A stretch of DNA of 24,609 nt from CAZUVM01 sp964623885 (GCA_964623885.1 CAZUVM010000206.1:1-24609); one strand, 5' to 3'. Counted from the stretch's first letter, positions 7,301-16,669 are shown. The notes: generated from the letters alone by a model not told the origin. A program made the numbers and translations.

Positions 7301-7876
7301 TTACAAGTACTTCTCTTTGGCCATTTTTGCCAGCACCTTTCGCATTTCCGCCCGAGCGCGAAAAGCCCGCACTTTCACCAGCGGAATGGACCATCCCGTC
7401 AAAACAGCAATTTCTTTAACTGAACGTTCTTCAATTTCCAGGAGCGTGATAATAAGCCGACCCGCCGGTGAAAGTTGCTCCAGAATGCGCTGAATCAATT
7501 GCCGCGCCGCTTCCGTACTTTCCGCATCGTCTCCTGGTTGGCTCACAAAACGCTCCAGCCAATCGCTCTCCGGCTCGCTCAACTCGGAGAAACTGGTTTC
7601 GCGGCTCCGTTGATGGCTGCGCAGAAAATCATAACAGGTTCGCACCGCCAGGCGCATCAACCAATGCTCGAAGGGGGCCTCGCCCCTGAATCCGCTGAGC
7701 TTCTGGAATGCTTTGAGCCACACCTCCTGGACGATGTCTTCCACCTCGCTCTCCCGGCGCGCATAGCGCCTGGCGGTCGCAAACACCCGCGGCGAATACT
7801 TCTGCACCAACGGCTCGAAGCTGGCCGCATCGCCCCCCAATACCGCGGCGATCAGCTCAGCCTCAGTGCGTTCCAT
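7301..7876 (-). CDS. ECF RNA polymerase sigma factor (sigma-70 family, RpoE-like)
   Basis: A 191-aa protein with the two-domain ECF architecture. Sigma2 spans about residues 10-80 (SFEPLVQKYSPRVFATARRY, EVEDIVQEVWLKAF, FEHWLMRLAVRTCYDFLR). A linker follows, then sigma4 at about 130-180 (LSPAGRLIITLLEIEERSVKEIA, then a helix-turn-helix through VRAFRARAEMRKVL). I use ATG 7874-7876 (MERTEAELIAAVL), where the family normally begins. The frame stays open upstream to 7978, but that part has no similarity to sigma factors. Downstream on the same strand are a small membrane protein and a periplasmic LTxxQ protein, suggesting a signal-responsive sigma unit. No convincing autoregulated ECF promoter was found upstream. 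Confidence 0.93.
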   Translation of the reverse strand: MERTEAELIAAVLGGDAASFEPLVQKYSPRVFATARRYARRESEVEDIVQEVWLKAFQKLSGFRGEAPFEHWLMRLAVRTCYDFLRSHQRSRETSFSELSEPESDWLERFVSQPGDDAESTEAARQLIQRILEQLSPAGRLIITLLEIEERSVKEIAVLTGWSIPLVKVRAFRARAEMRKVLAKMAKEKYL

Positions 7877-7998
7877 TGATCGAGTATCCCAAATTGCCCG
7901 CGCGAAAGAAAGTGCCCGACGCTCCATCATTTGGGCTGATGAAACAAGCAGTTTTATCGATTCACTCTGGAACACCACCTTGAGTTAGCCTTTCGGGC

Positions 7999-8178
7999 AT
8001 GAGAACGAATCGGCAAGCGCGAGTTCGCTATCAAGCGCGCGTTTGGACTGGCCTGATCCTGTTGCTGATCCTAGCCTTGGCAACGGCGACCGCCCCTTTT
8101 CGCAGCGCCAATGCAGGCACGACCTCAATGCCTGCCCCGAGCGGGTTGAGTGACTGGTATGCGAACTTGCGTGAATGA
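7999..8178 (+). CDS. 59-aa single-pass membrane or exported peptide, coupled to DUF2339 gene
   Basis: A short frame runs from ATG 7999 to TGA 8176-8178. The product has a basic N-terminus (MRTNRQARVRYQARVW), a hydrophobic core (TGLILLLILALATATA) and a polar tail ending SDWYANLRE, so it is either a single-pass protein or has a Sec signal. Its TGA overlaps the ATG of the 989-aa DUF2339 gene as ATGA (8175-8178), and the DUF2339 gene has no independent ribosome binding site. This argues that the small frame is translated and delivers ribosomes to the large gene. Its own ribosome binding site is weak. I do not recognise a family. Confidence 0.6.
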   Translation: MRTNRQARVRYQARVWTGLILLLILALATATAPFRSANAGTTSMPAPSGLSDWYANLRE

Positions 8179-11144
8179 TGACTGAACGAGAGCAACTGGC
8201 CCTGCTCAAGGAACAACAGGTGCGGCTCGAATCTGAGCTGCGCCGGATGTCAATCCAACTTCAATCCCTCGAACAGAAGCTCAGCTCGAACAGCGCCGAA
8301 CGAGCATCGATCGCGACGCCGCCACCGATTCCTCCAATCATCCCACAGCCCCCGGCGGTTACTTTGCCCCCCGCGCGGACTCTCGCCGAGCTTGTGCATA
8401 GTGCCCAGTCGCCACCTGCTGCAAAAGCACCCATACCGACGGCGCCGCTACCTGCTCCTGCGCCGGCTCCAGAACCAGTCAGGCTCCGCCTCGAACGCCC
8501 TCACACACCCGTGCCGGCGTCGACTCCGGCTCCGGCAGTTGCTGGCCCAACCCGTACCCATGCCCAGCCGGCATTCAACGGATCGGAATCGCTCGAAATG
8601 CGCGTCGGTACTTTCTGGTTGGTCCGTATCGGCATCGTAATGGTCCTGACGGCGTTGGTCTTTTTCGGCCATTTGGCTTACGAAAATTATATCAGTCGAC
8701 TTGGCCCCGGTGGCAAGGTGCTCTTGTTGTACCTCGCCAGTGGCCTGCTATTGGGTGCCGGCTGGTGGTGGCAGCGCCGCGCAGCGAAGGAGAGTCTGAA
8801 AAACTATGCCCAAGTGCTGTTTGCCGGGGGCTTGGCGGCGCTCTATTTCACCACCTATGCGGCCCATCACATCGAACCTTTGCGTGTCATCGACAGCCCA
8901 GTCACCGACGGACTGCTTCTATTCTTGTGCGCGGCGTTCATGGTATGGATTGCCGATCGCAAAAAATCGGAAGTCCTGGCTCTGTTCGCCGTTGGGCTCG
9001 CTTACTACACCTCAATCATTACCCGCGTGGGCTACTTCACTTTGTATTCAAACCTGGTGTTGACGATTGCCGCCGTCATGTTTCTGGTGCGCAACCGCTG
9101 GGTGCTGCTCTCTTTCGGCAGCTTGATCGCCAGCTACGCCGCCTACGGTTATTGGCGTTTCTTCGATGGCACCAATTGGCATTGGGCCTCTCCGGCTGAA
9201 GGGCTGTGGTCCGGCACGTATTTCCTGATCAGCTACTGGATTGTCTTCACTGCGGCAGTGTTCCTCTCCCGCGAAGGTTTGCTGTCGGGGCGGCTCGCCG
9301 GCCAATCCACCGGCGTTTCTCCTGCTGTGCAGCCGGGCGAAAGTCGCGCCGGGTTTTTGACGCTTAACAATGGCGCTTTTTTCACTCTGTTCCTGCTCAC
9401 CATGATGCAGGTGCAACAGGGCGGTTTTTGGAAATTCTGCCTGATTTATGGTTCGGTGCTGCTGGGTTTATCCATTCTGGCCGCACGCGTTCTTTCAAAT
9501 GAATCGCAGCCAAAAAATGCTTATCTATTGCAAGGCTTGCTGCTGGTGACGGTGGGTTTCATTTCAAAATTCGCCGGCTTGCAGCTCGCGCTCATTCTGG
9601 CCGCCGAAAGCGTTGTCCTGCTGACGCTCGGGCAACGGCGCAACAATCTGGTGCTGCTCACCGGCGCCTACCTCGCAGCCGGCATGGCGGTGGCCTGGGG
9701 AATTGACGGCATGCGCGAAGCGGAGCCCGCCGGCGCATGGTTGGCCATTGGGTTGGGGACCCTAATGATGGCAAATGCGCTCATTGTTCATCGAACAGCA
9801 AATACTGAGCAAACCCTGCTCCGGACCCGACCGGCCTACTTTGTTGTCCTGGCCCTGGTCGCCTGGCTCGTCGCCACGTGGGACAATGTGAATCACAATC
9901 TGTTTCCCCTGGTGCTCGCCGCCGAGGGACTCGCATTAACACTCACCATTTATTTGCTTCGAATTCGTGAGGTCCCTTTGCTCGGCCAGGGCTACGTCAT
10001 CCTGGCCCAACTCTATTGGTTGTTTCACTGGTTCGACACCAACCAAACGGCGCCCTGGTGGAACCCGGCACTGCTGATCGCGATCTCGTTGGTCCTGAGC
10101 CACTGGTGGCAACATCAGAAATCCGTGCCCGCAACCCGTGAGCTGGCCGTAACCTGGCAAGGCCTCTACGCGCTGGCCATTGTCGGCCTGATTTATTATT
10201 GGCTCAATCCCAAGGTGGAAGCCCCGGTGTGGCTGGCGCTGACCAGTTTGCTCGCTGTCGGCCTCACCGCCTACGGCGTCCTCACTCGCGCCTGGCTCCT
10301 CGCTGCTTGCGCCCAAATCTTTTTGATTGTGAGCAGTATCCAGTTTGCCTGGCAACTTTCGCAAACCAAGCCGTCCTGGTATGTCCCGCTGGCTCCGGTC
10401 GCCGCGTTGTGCCTGCTTTCCTGGTCGACCGTGCAGTGGTTCAATGCCAGACCGCAAGCCAAGTCCGAAATCCGGGATCCGCTGCTGCAATTGGCGCGAC
10501 TGTATCGATGGGTGGCGGTCGTAATGTCCATCTGGTGGATCTGTGAATACATCCCTGCTCGCGAGCGAATCTGGCTCCTGGCTTTACTCGGGCTTTGGGC
10601 TTTTCTCTGGTCCGGCTTATGGCGGAGCCGCGAGTCGCTACTCATCAGCGCCGCGTTTAACGCTGTGGCTCTGGTTCTATTCTGGCTGCCCCTTCTGGAA
10701 GCGCCCGTAGTTTACTGGCCCAATCTCTTCGTCCTGGTCGCTCTGCTGATCCAACGCCAAGTCGCCAGACGCCTGCCCGACCGTTACCCCCAGCAAACCG
10801 AGCTGCATGGCACCATCATCTTCATTGCCGGTATCAGCCTATGGCGCTTTCTGTCACTTTGGGTGGACGAACTCGAACTTGCCCGCGGTGGCTCCTATAT
10901 GACAGCCAGTTGGTCGATGCTCGCGCTCGTGTTTTTCACTGTTGGTATTGCCCTGCGCGAACGAATGTACCGATGGCTTGGACTTGGCATCCTGGCCTGC
11001 GCGCTGGGCCGCGTTGTAGTCTTTGATGTCTGGAAGCTCGAAACGCTCTATCGCATACTCAGCTTCCTGGCTCTTGGTATTGTCCTGCTGGTGCTCGGCT
11101 TTATCTATAACAAATACCAGGAGAAGATTCGGGAATGGCTGTGA
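8175..11144 (+). CDS. DUF2339 multi-spanning membrane protein
   Basis: A 989-aa protein. Residues 3-40 form a coiled-coil helix (EREQLALLKEQQVRLESEL...). Residues 48-133 are a Pro/Ala-rich linker. SLEMRVGTFWLVRIG at 139-153 is the DUF2339 signature that opens a long series of hydrophobic segments, more than twenty by eye, running to the C-terminus. DUF2339 proteins are widespread large membrane proteins of unknown function; a cell-envelope role is often assumed from their context. The start is ATG 8175 or the adjacent ATG 8178, both in the overlap with the preceding 59-aa frame. It ends 11 bp before the convergent cytochrome gene. Confidence 0.9.
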   Translation: MMTEREQLALLKEQQVRLESELRRMSIQLQSLEQKLSSNSAERASIATPPPIPPIIPQPPAVTLPPARTLAELVHSAQSPPAAKAPIPTAPLPAPAPAPEPVRLRLERPHTPVPASTPAPAVAGPTRTHAQPAFNGSESLEMRVGTFWLVRIGIVMVLTALVFFGHLAYENYISRLGPGGKVLLLYLASGLLLGAGWWWQRRAAKESLKNYAQVLFAGGLAALYFTTYAAHHIEPLRVIDSPVTDGLLLFLCAAFMVWIADRKKSEVLALFAVGLAYYTSIITRVGYFTLYSNLVLTIAAVMFLVRNRWVLLSFGSLIASYAAYGYWRFFDGTNWHWASPAEGLWSGTYFLISYWIVFTAAVFLSREGLLSGRLAGQSTGVSPAVQPGESRAGFLTLNNGAFFTLFLLTMMQVQQGGFWKFCLIYGSVLLGLSILAARVLSNESQPKNAYLLQGLLLVTVGFISKFAGLQLALILAAESVVLLTLGQRRNNLVLLTGAYLAAGMAVAWGIDGMREAEPAGAWLAIGLGTLMMANALIVHRTANTEQTLLRTRPAYFVVLALVAWLVATWDNVNHNLFPLVLAAEGLALTLTIYLLRIREVPLLGQGYVILAQLYWLFHWFDTNQTAPWWNPALLIAISLVLSHWWQHQKSVPATRELAVTWQGLYALAIVGLIYYWLNPKVEAPVWLALTSLLAVGLTAYGVLTRAWLLAACAQIFLIVSSIQFAWQLSQTKPSWYVPLAPVAALCLLSWSTVQWFNARPQAKSEIRDPLLQLARLYRWVAVVMSIWWICEYIPARERIWLLALLGLWAFLWSGLWRSRESLLISAAFNAVALVLFWLPLLEAPVVYWPNLFVLVALLIQRQVARRLPDRYPQQTELHGTIIFIAGISLWRFLSLWVDELELARGGSYMTASWSMLALVFFTVGIALRERMYRWLGLGILACALGRVVVFDVWKLETLYRILSFLALGIVLLVLGFIYNKYQEKIREWL

Positions 11145-11155
11145 TGATCCGCTAA

Positions 11156-14050
11156 CTAACCGCTTCCGTCTGAGCGCATCACCCAATCGATCAAATCCGC
11201 CATATCCTGAAGCCCAAGTCCTTCCTCCAGCGCATCCGGCATCAGCGACCAGGATTGTGCTTGTACTGATTGGATATTCGTGTGCGGCCAAACTGAATCA
11301 CCACCTCCCTGACGCAGCGTGAGGGTCACTGAATTATCGAGTGTTTTAATCCCAATCAAAACTTCTCCATCCCGGGTCTGGACCACTGATGCTGCGAACT
11401 CCGGCGCCACATTCGCATTGGGCTGCAAAATTGCCTCCAGCACCTTCTCGCGCCCTTCTACCCGTGCGCCGGCCAGATTTGGACCGAGTGATGCCCCAAC
11501 CATGTCTGGTTGATGACAAGCCGCGCACCGCTGTAAATAGAGCTGGCGTCCGTGCTCCGCGTCTCCTGGCAGCGCCAACGCTGGTTTGAACTTCTGCACC
11601 ACCTCAGGTCTTCGTTGCGGAACTGGACCAAACAAACGCACGGCTCGCTGGCTGGCTGCCGGATAAGTCCGAAGAAAATTCCGATCCTCCGCGCCTACAT
11701 CCGTCATCGGTATCTGACCTTTCTCGACGGCTTCCAGCACCGGGCTAATCCGCTCACTGCGGGAAAGCAGAGCGCTCACCGCCTCCTTGCGCACTTCGGG
11801 TGGCATCGCCGACCAATACCCAAGCAGTCCTGGCAGCACCCGCGGGTCATTGTAGCGGCCCAGGGCAACTAATGCTGCAGACTGGACCGCGCGATATGGT
11901 TGAGGCGCGCATTGTAATAACAGCCAGTCCCCTGCGTCTGCATATGAGTATGGAATCGCTGCAATTACGCGAATGGCGTTCACCCGAAGCGCTTCGGTGC
12001 CGCCGCCGCTTGCGATTCCCATCGCCGCCGTGTACAGCGCCCCGAAAGCGCCTTGGGGGTCAACAAGACCGAAAGAACTGCGCGTTCGGTGCAATCCTTC
12101 GCCAATCTCCGCCAAAAGACCATAACGATACGACCAATCCAGGCTGGAATTGGCAACGAAGTTCATCGCCCCCGTCACCTCCGCTAATCGGCCTCGTAGT
12201 CCGGTCATTAAAGCCAATTGCCGCAAAAGTCTCTGGCCGGCCGGATCCAACTGGAATGTGCTGTTGCCCGCAAGGTACACCAGCATGGCGCCGGCATCGT
12301 CACCCAGGGAACTGAGCACCGCATTTTGCACATAAGGATTGCGCAGGTCGCGCGTCAGAATCTGCGCCAGGATTGAAAGCTTGTCCGGCCGGTGGATTTC
12401 ACCCACCGTAAATGCCACCTGACATCGAACCCGGATGTCCGGATCCCCAGCCAAGCCTCGCAACCGATCCCAAACGGCACTGGAAATCGTTCCCTGCGTA
12501 ACCAGCTTTTCCGATGCCTGAATCGCCGCCTCACGCATGCGTGGATCGGGATCCTGCAGTGCGTTCAGAGCATTCGCCTCACGAAGCCCACCTGCCTCGG
12601 CCAATGCCCGCAGAGCCTGCACCCGCACAAGCGGTAAACGCGCGCGCTGCGCCATTTGCGCCAATAGTGGCAGGGCGTTCGTATCTTGTTGTTCGAACAA
12701 TAATCGCGCAGCCGTGTCGCGTTGCCAGCCGTTGCTGTTTGCCAAAATAGGCGCCAGTTCCGACGTCTTAGCTCGCCCCAACTGCGGCGCCGGAGGTACT
12801 TTGAACCTTTCCGGGACAATACGAAGAATCCTGCCACGGTCCCCGCCCGCTTCCATGTCCGCTACATAAAGTGCCCCGTCCGGTCCGTTTACAATTTGCG
12901 CCGGCCGAAACGAGTCATCCCTGGAAATGACAAACTCCGTGTTGGTTTCGTCGCGTGCCCGCGAGGCCGCAATTTCCAAACCATTTTCCGCCAAAACCGC
13001 GCGATGGATGATATGGTTTTCCGGATCGGCAATGAATGCATTCCCAAAATAGCTGCTAGGAAAAGTGCTCCCGCGATAAATGACACACCCACGCGCCTGG
13101 GTCAGCCAGCCGGGCACCATCCCGTTCGGCAGCCGTGCCGGCCGTAGGCCACTCCTCGTCGCCGAAGCGCGACTTGCTTGCTCCGACCATGCAGGATCAA
13201 ATCGGAAAATCGGCGTTGCCGGGCTCGCCACATCTCTCAACGGCGGTGGCGCATAGTACGGATTGCGTGCCGGATACCTGAGTTCATACATCGCCTGTTG
13301 CAAGGGGTGGGCATAGCCGCAGGCAAACTCTCTTCCAAAGTTGTCAAACGTAAGCCCTGACTCCGCTGGCCCCGTTTCCGTTTGGACCGACAGCGTGCGC
13401 GGATTGAACGAGAAATCACAGCCCGCCAACAAGGTCTGGCCTCCACCCCAACCGGGCGCCGTTATCACCGCGCCCACTCCGGCCGTCGCACTGTGAATTC
13501 GATCATCCGGACCCCAATTGAAATTGTTCAGCAATCGAGGCGATGCCGGCGCTGTATCAGTTCCGAAACCGGTAAGCACAATTCTTTTTACATCCGCGCC
13601 TCCGCCATGCGTCGCCTTGAGATAGAAAACATTCGAAGAGGCCGCCACAAATACACCGCCTGCGTAACAGGCAATGGCCGATGGCAGCGGCAGACCGTCC
13701 GCAAACACCGTGCTGGTTTTGAATACCCCTTGTTCATCCGGCTCTTCCAATATCCGAACGCTTCCCAGCCGCGGTCCCGTCCCCCCAGTGGAAGCGTCAC
13801 GCATTTCGGCTACGAACAGGCGCCCGTTCTCATCGAACGCCAGCGCCACCGGCGACGATACCATCGGTTGAGATGCCACCTGCTCAACGCGAAAGCCGCG
13901 TTCGACCATAAAAGTCTCGAGCAAAGCTTTATCGCCCGCAGTGGCCGCCGGCATCGGATTGGTCACCGCCGCCAACCCCGAGGTACTCCAAACCGCCACA
14001 CTGCCCCACACCAACCCACCCAACGCCGGAACCAAGCCTCGCATTTTCAC
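11156..14050 (-). CDS. PVC-type propeller-HEAT-cytochrome c protein (membrane-bound dehydrogenase-like)
   Basis: A 964-aa exported protein found mainly in Planctomycetes and Verrucomicrobia (family knowledge). After a signal peptide (about 1-28) comes a beta-propeller region to about residue 425 (SPVALAFDENGRLFVAEM, FNWGPDDRIHSA, IVNGPDGALYVADM). Helical HEAT-like repeats follow from about 435 to 790 (VRVQALRALAEAGG, DPDIRVRCQVAFTVGEI). A C-terminal cytochrome c domain has CAACH at 842-846 and a likely axial Met937 in SLMPDAL. It probably passes electrons from periplasmic sugar or alcohol oxidation to the respiratory chain; the substrate is unknown. The first start is GTG 14048-14050, and ATG 14042-14044 two codons later is equally possible. 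It is divergent from the amidohydrolase gene. Confidence 0.9.
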   Translation of the reverse strand: MKMRGLVPALGGLVWGSVAVWSTSGLAAVTNPMPAATAGDKALLETFMVERGFRVEQVASQPMVSSPVALAFDENGRLFVAEMRDASTGGTGPRLGSVRILEEPDEQGVFKTSTVFADGLPLPSAIACYAGGVFVAASSNVFYLKATHGGGADVKRIVLTGFGTDTAPASPRLLNNFNWGPDDRIHSATAGVGAVITAPGWGGGQTLLAGCDFSFNPRTLSVQTETGPAESGLTFDNFGREFACGYAHPLQQAMYELRYPARNPYYAPPPLRDVASPATPIFRFDPAWSEQASRASATRSGLRPARLPNGMVPGWLTQARGCVIYRGSTFPSSYFGNAFIADPENHIIHRAVLAENGLEIAASRARDETNTEFVISRDDSFRPAQIVNGPDGALYVADMEAGGDRGRILRIVPERFKVPPAPQLGRAKTSELAPILANSNGWQRDTAARLLFEQQDTNALPLLAQMAQRARLPLVRVQALRALAEAGGLREANALNALQDPDPRMREAAIQASEKLVTQGTISSAVWDRLRGLAGDPDIRVRCQVAFTVGEIHRPDKLSILAQILTRDLRNPYVQNAVLSSLGDDAGAMLVYLAGNSTFQLDPAGQRLLRQLALMTGLRGRLAEVTGAMNFVANSSLDWSYRYGLLAEIGEGLHRTRSSFGLVDPQGAFGALYTAAMGIASGGGTEALRVNAIRVIAAIPYSYADAGDWLLLQCAPQPYRAVQSAALVALGRYNDPRVLPGLLGYWSAMPPEVRKEAVSALLSRSERISPVLEAVEKGQIPMTDVGAEDRNFLRTYPAASQRAVRLFGPVPQRRPEVVQKFKPALALPGDAEHGRQLYLQRCAACHQPDMVGASLGPNLAGARVEGREKVLEAILQPNANVAPEFAASVVQTRDGEVLIGIKTLDNSVTLTLRQGGGDSVWPHTNIQSVQAQSWSLMPDALEEGLGLQDMADLIDWVMRSDGSG

Positions 14051-14234
14051 AACCGCATCATCGCCCAGTTTCTACCGCCATGGAAGTTAGAAAAGTGCCC
14101 ACATCCATTTCTGTCTTAAGTGTTCCTGCCGAAATTTTCTGTAAGCTTTTGGGCTGCTACGCCGCGCTGGCAGGAAAAGCGTTGTCGCTCGCTTTCCGTT
14201 TGTAATTCCTCCAACGCGATCCCAAACTGCCGAA

Positions 14235-15221
14235 ATGAGACCGTCCCCGGCTCGATCGGCTCACCTCGCAGAATCCAAATCCAAAAACATTTTTTCGCGA
14301 CGCGAATTTCTCTCCACCTTGTTTGTAGTTGCAACGGCGACTCAGAGCTGCACCAGTCTCACCCCCGTCTCCCGGCGTATCATCGATATTCACCAGCACG
14401 TTGGCTATTCCGGACGTTCAGATGAGGCGCTGCTGGCGCATCAACGCGCCATGGGTGTGTCCAAAACCATCCTGCTGCCTGCCGGTCGACCCGTAACCCG
14501 CCCATCCACTCACGACGGCTTTTCCAATGGGCTCCAGGCCCTCTGCTTAGGGAACGATGCCTGTCATCGTTTCGCCAAAACCCATCGCCCAAACTATCGC
14601 TTCGGCGCCAACGAAGTCCCAGACTTGGATGACGCAATCGGCGAAATTAAAAAATACCTGGCGCTGGGAGGCATCATCATCGCAGAGCAAAAGTTCGGTG
14701 TCGAGTGCGACTCCGATGCCATGCAAAGGATCTATCAATTGGCCGCCGATCATCACGTCCCTGTGCTCATGCATTGGCAACATGGCATGTACAATTATGG
14801 ATTCGAGCGTTTTTACCGCATGTTGGAGAAATATCCCAAAACGATTTTCATCGGCCATGCGCAGACCTGGTGGGCCAACATCGACAAAAACCAAACTGAC
14901 CAAACCATTCTGTACCCGAAAGGCAAAGTAGCTCCCGGCGGTCTCACCGACCGTTACCTGAGCGACTACCCCAACCTGTTCGGCGATCTTTCCGCGGGCT
15001 CCGGCCTCAACGCGCTTACTCGCGACGAAGACTTCACCCGCGACTTCTTTCAACGCCATCAGGACAAGCTTCTGTTTGGCAGTGACTGCAACGACTCGGT
15101 CGGATCCGGTTCTGCCTGCAGCGGCTCGCAAACAATTGCCGCCATACGCCGCCTGGCTCCTAGCAAGGCCATCGAACGCAAACTCCTCCACGACAACGCC
15201 GCCCGGCTATTTAAACTTTGA
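14235..15221 (+). CDS. Exported amidohydrolase-2 family metal hydrolase
   Basis: A 328-aa protein with a twin-arginine-like export signal (FSRREFLSTLFVVATATQSC). Cys39 could be lipidated, although the preceding residues are not a classic lipobox. The TIM-barrel amidohydrolase motifs are HQH at 53-55 in DIHQHVG, LMHWQHG, the IFIGHAQTWW strand and a C-terminal FGSDCND with the catalytic Asp. This pattern fits the amidohydrolase_2 (ACMSD/TIM-barrel decarboxylase-like) family, which hydrolyses or decarboxylates ring or lactone substrates. The specific substrate cannot be assigned. The ATG at 14235 has no good ribosome binding site. It is divergent from the cytochrome gene, sharing a 184-bp upstream region. 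Confidence 0.85.
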   Translation: MRPSPARSAHLAESKSKNIFSRREFLSTLFVVATATQSCTSLTPVSRRIIDIHQHVGYSGRSDEALLAHQRAMGVSKTILLPAGRPVTRPSTHDGFSNGLQALCLGNDACHRFAKTHRPNYRFGANEVPDLDDAIGEIKKYLALGGIIIAEQKFGVECDSDAMQRIYQLAADHHVPVLMHWQHGMYNYGFERFYRMLEKYPKTIFIGHAQTWWANIDKNQTDQTILYPKGKVAPGGLTDRYLSDYPNLFGDLSAGSGLNALTRDEDFTRDFFQRHQDKLLFGSDCNDSVGSGSACSGSQTIAAIRRLAPSKAIERKLLHDNAARLFKL

Positions 15222-15351
15222 TTATTTTCCCGGCCCTTTTCGCCTTTGACAGCCGCCCCGCGGGTTGGCAAGGTGGCGGTTCTCTTGCGGGCCTAAACCG
15301 GGCACGGTAGTGACAAAATCGCGAATACACGCAACCTAAAGACTGATATAT

Positions 15352-16632
15352 ATGGCAGAATTAGTTGGAAATCTTCTGGTCGCCCAATCGGGCGGACCAA
15401 CTTCGGTCATTAACTCAAGCCTGGCCGGAGTAATTCAGGAAGCCGGCCGGCACGAATGCATCGAGGAGATTTACGGCGGCGCCAACGGCATCCTTGGAAT
15501 TCTCAACGAGGACCTCGTCGACATCAATGAGGAGCGCGTCAAAACGATCGAGGGCCTTCGCTACACCCCCGCCGCCGCTCTGGGCACCTGCCGCTACAAG
15601 ATCGATTTCAAGAAAAAGCCTGAAAAAGCCGCCCAGGACATGGACCGCCTGTTTCAGGTCTTCCAGGCCCATAATATCCGATACTTCTTCTACATCGGCG
15701 GCAATGATTCCCAGGACACCTCTCATAAAATCCACGAAGAGGCGGTGAAGCGCGGCTACGAACTCCGCGTCATCGGCGTGCCCAAAACTATCGATAACGA
15801 TCTCCCTCACACCGATAGCTGTCCCGGTTACGGTTCGGTCATCAAATACAATGCCACTACCGTCATGGAAGTCGGCATCGACGTCGCCAGCATGGCCACC
15901 GACGACGGCTCCTGCTGTATCATTGAAGTCATGGGCCGCTCGGCCGGTTGGATTGCCGCCGGCACGGTCCTCGCCAAACGCGGGAACCCCGCCAATCCGC
16001 CGCACATCATTCTCTTGCCCGAAATCCATTACGACGTCGACGAAGTCCTCGCTAAAACCAAAGAGATCGTCGCCACCTATCGATACTGCGTGATGGTCGT
16101 CGGCGAAGGCATCAAAAACAAACATGGCGAGGAAATCGGAGCCGATACCACCCGCCTGGATGCTTTCGGGCATCCCGTGCTCGCCGGCGCGGCGGAGAAA
16201 ATAAAAGAACTCATCCAGGAGAAGCTCAACACCAAAACGCGCACGGTCCTGCTCGGCTACGCCCAACGCGCTGCCGAACATTTGGCCAGCCTCACCGACT
16301 CCAATAACTCCTTTGCCTGTGGCGAAGCCGCCGTCCGCGCCGCCGTTTCCGGCGTTAGCGGGCAGATGGTCAAGATCGTCCGTGAGTCTCAGGGCAATGG
16401 CTCGGTCAAATGGTCCACCGGCCTGCAACCCCTTTCTGATATCGCTAACGTCGAACACTTCGTCCCCCGCGATTGGATCAACGAAGACGGTCTTTTGCCT
16501 AACGAAAAATTTGTCGAATACGCCCGCCCGCTCATCGAAGGCGAAGTCAAAGTCCCCATGGATGGCGGCCTCCCCAAATACGCAAGCCTCGAAAAGAACA
16601 AAGTCGAAAAGAAGCTCGCCCCACGCGCCTAA
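15352..16632 (+). CDS. 6-phosphofructokinase, pyrophosphate-dependent type
   Basis: A 426-aa PFK-A superfamily enzyme phosphorylating fructose 6-phosphate in glycolysis. SGGPTSVINSS at 13-23 is the phosphate-donor loop. GGNDS at 116-120 and PKTIDND at 144-150 flank the active site. Lys145 in place of Gly, together with Asp119, is the hallmark of PPi-using enzymes, which makes the step reversible (established for PFP). MGRSAGW and the VVGEGI region complete the sugar-phosphate site. The usual second residue of GGDD is Asn118 here, seen in some PFP-clade members. The start ATG 15352 gives a full-length protein. Only weak ribosome-binding and promoter signals are visible in the 130 bp upstream. 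Confidence 0.93.
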   Translation: MAELVGNLLVAQSGGPTSVINSSLAGVIQEAGRHECIEEIYGGANGILGILNEDLVDINEERVKTIEGLRYTPAAALGTCRYKIDFKKKPEKAAQDMDRLFQVFQAHNIRYFFYIGGNDSQDTSHKIHEEAVKRGYELRVIGVPKTIDNDLPHTDSCPGYGSVIKYNATTVMEVGIDVASMATDDGSCCIIEVMGRSAGWIAAGTVLAKRGNPANPPHIILLPEIHYDVDEVLAKTKEIVATYRYCVMVVGEGIKNKHGEEIGADTTRLDAFGHPVLAGAAEKIKELIQEKLNTKTRTVLLGYAQRAAEHLASLTDSNNSFACGEAAVRAAVSGVSGQMVKIVRESQGNGSVKWSTGLQPLSDIANVEHFVPRDWINEDGLLPNEKFVEYARPLIEGEVKVPMDGGLPKYASLEKNKVEKKLAPRA

Positions 16633-16669
16633 GCCGCTGTGGAAAACAGAATCGCGTCTCACTTATAAC

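Noticed and set aside
7969..7996. GGAAC box that might be an ECF-type promoter for the 59-aa/DUF2339 operon
   Set aside because: No matching -10 at 16-17 bp, and the implied transcription start would fall at or after the ATG at 7999.
13382..14119. 245-codon plus-strand frame opposite the cytochrome c protein
   Set aside because: Arg/His-rich shadow translation typical of the complement of a structured gene, with no domain or start signal.
14547..15191. 214-codon minus-strand frame opposite the amidohydrolase
   Set aside because: The overlapping plus-strand gene has the HxH and FGSD motifs. The antisense product matches nothing I can recognise.
15246..15274. TTGACA upstream of phosphofructokinase as a promoter
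   Set aside because: No acceptable -10 hexamer at 16-18 bp spacing; the downstream sequence is G-rich.
15415..16662. 415-codon open frame on the minus strand opposite phosphofructokinase
   Set aside because: It is fully antisense to a gene with unmistakable PFK motifs. The composition (long runs of D, G, A, F, V) is what the codon bias of the real gene yields in that frame, and no domain is visible.
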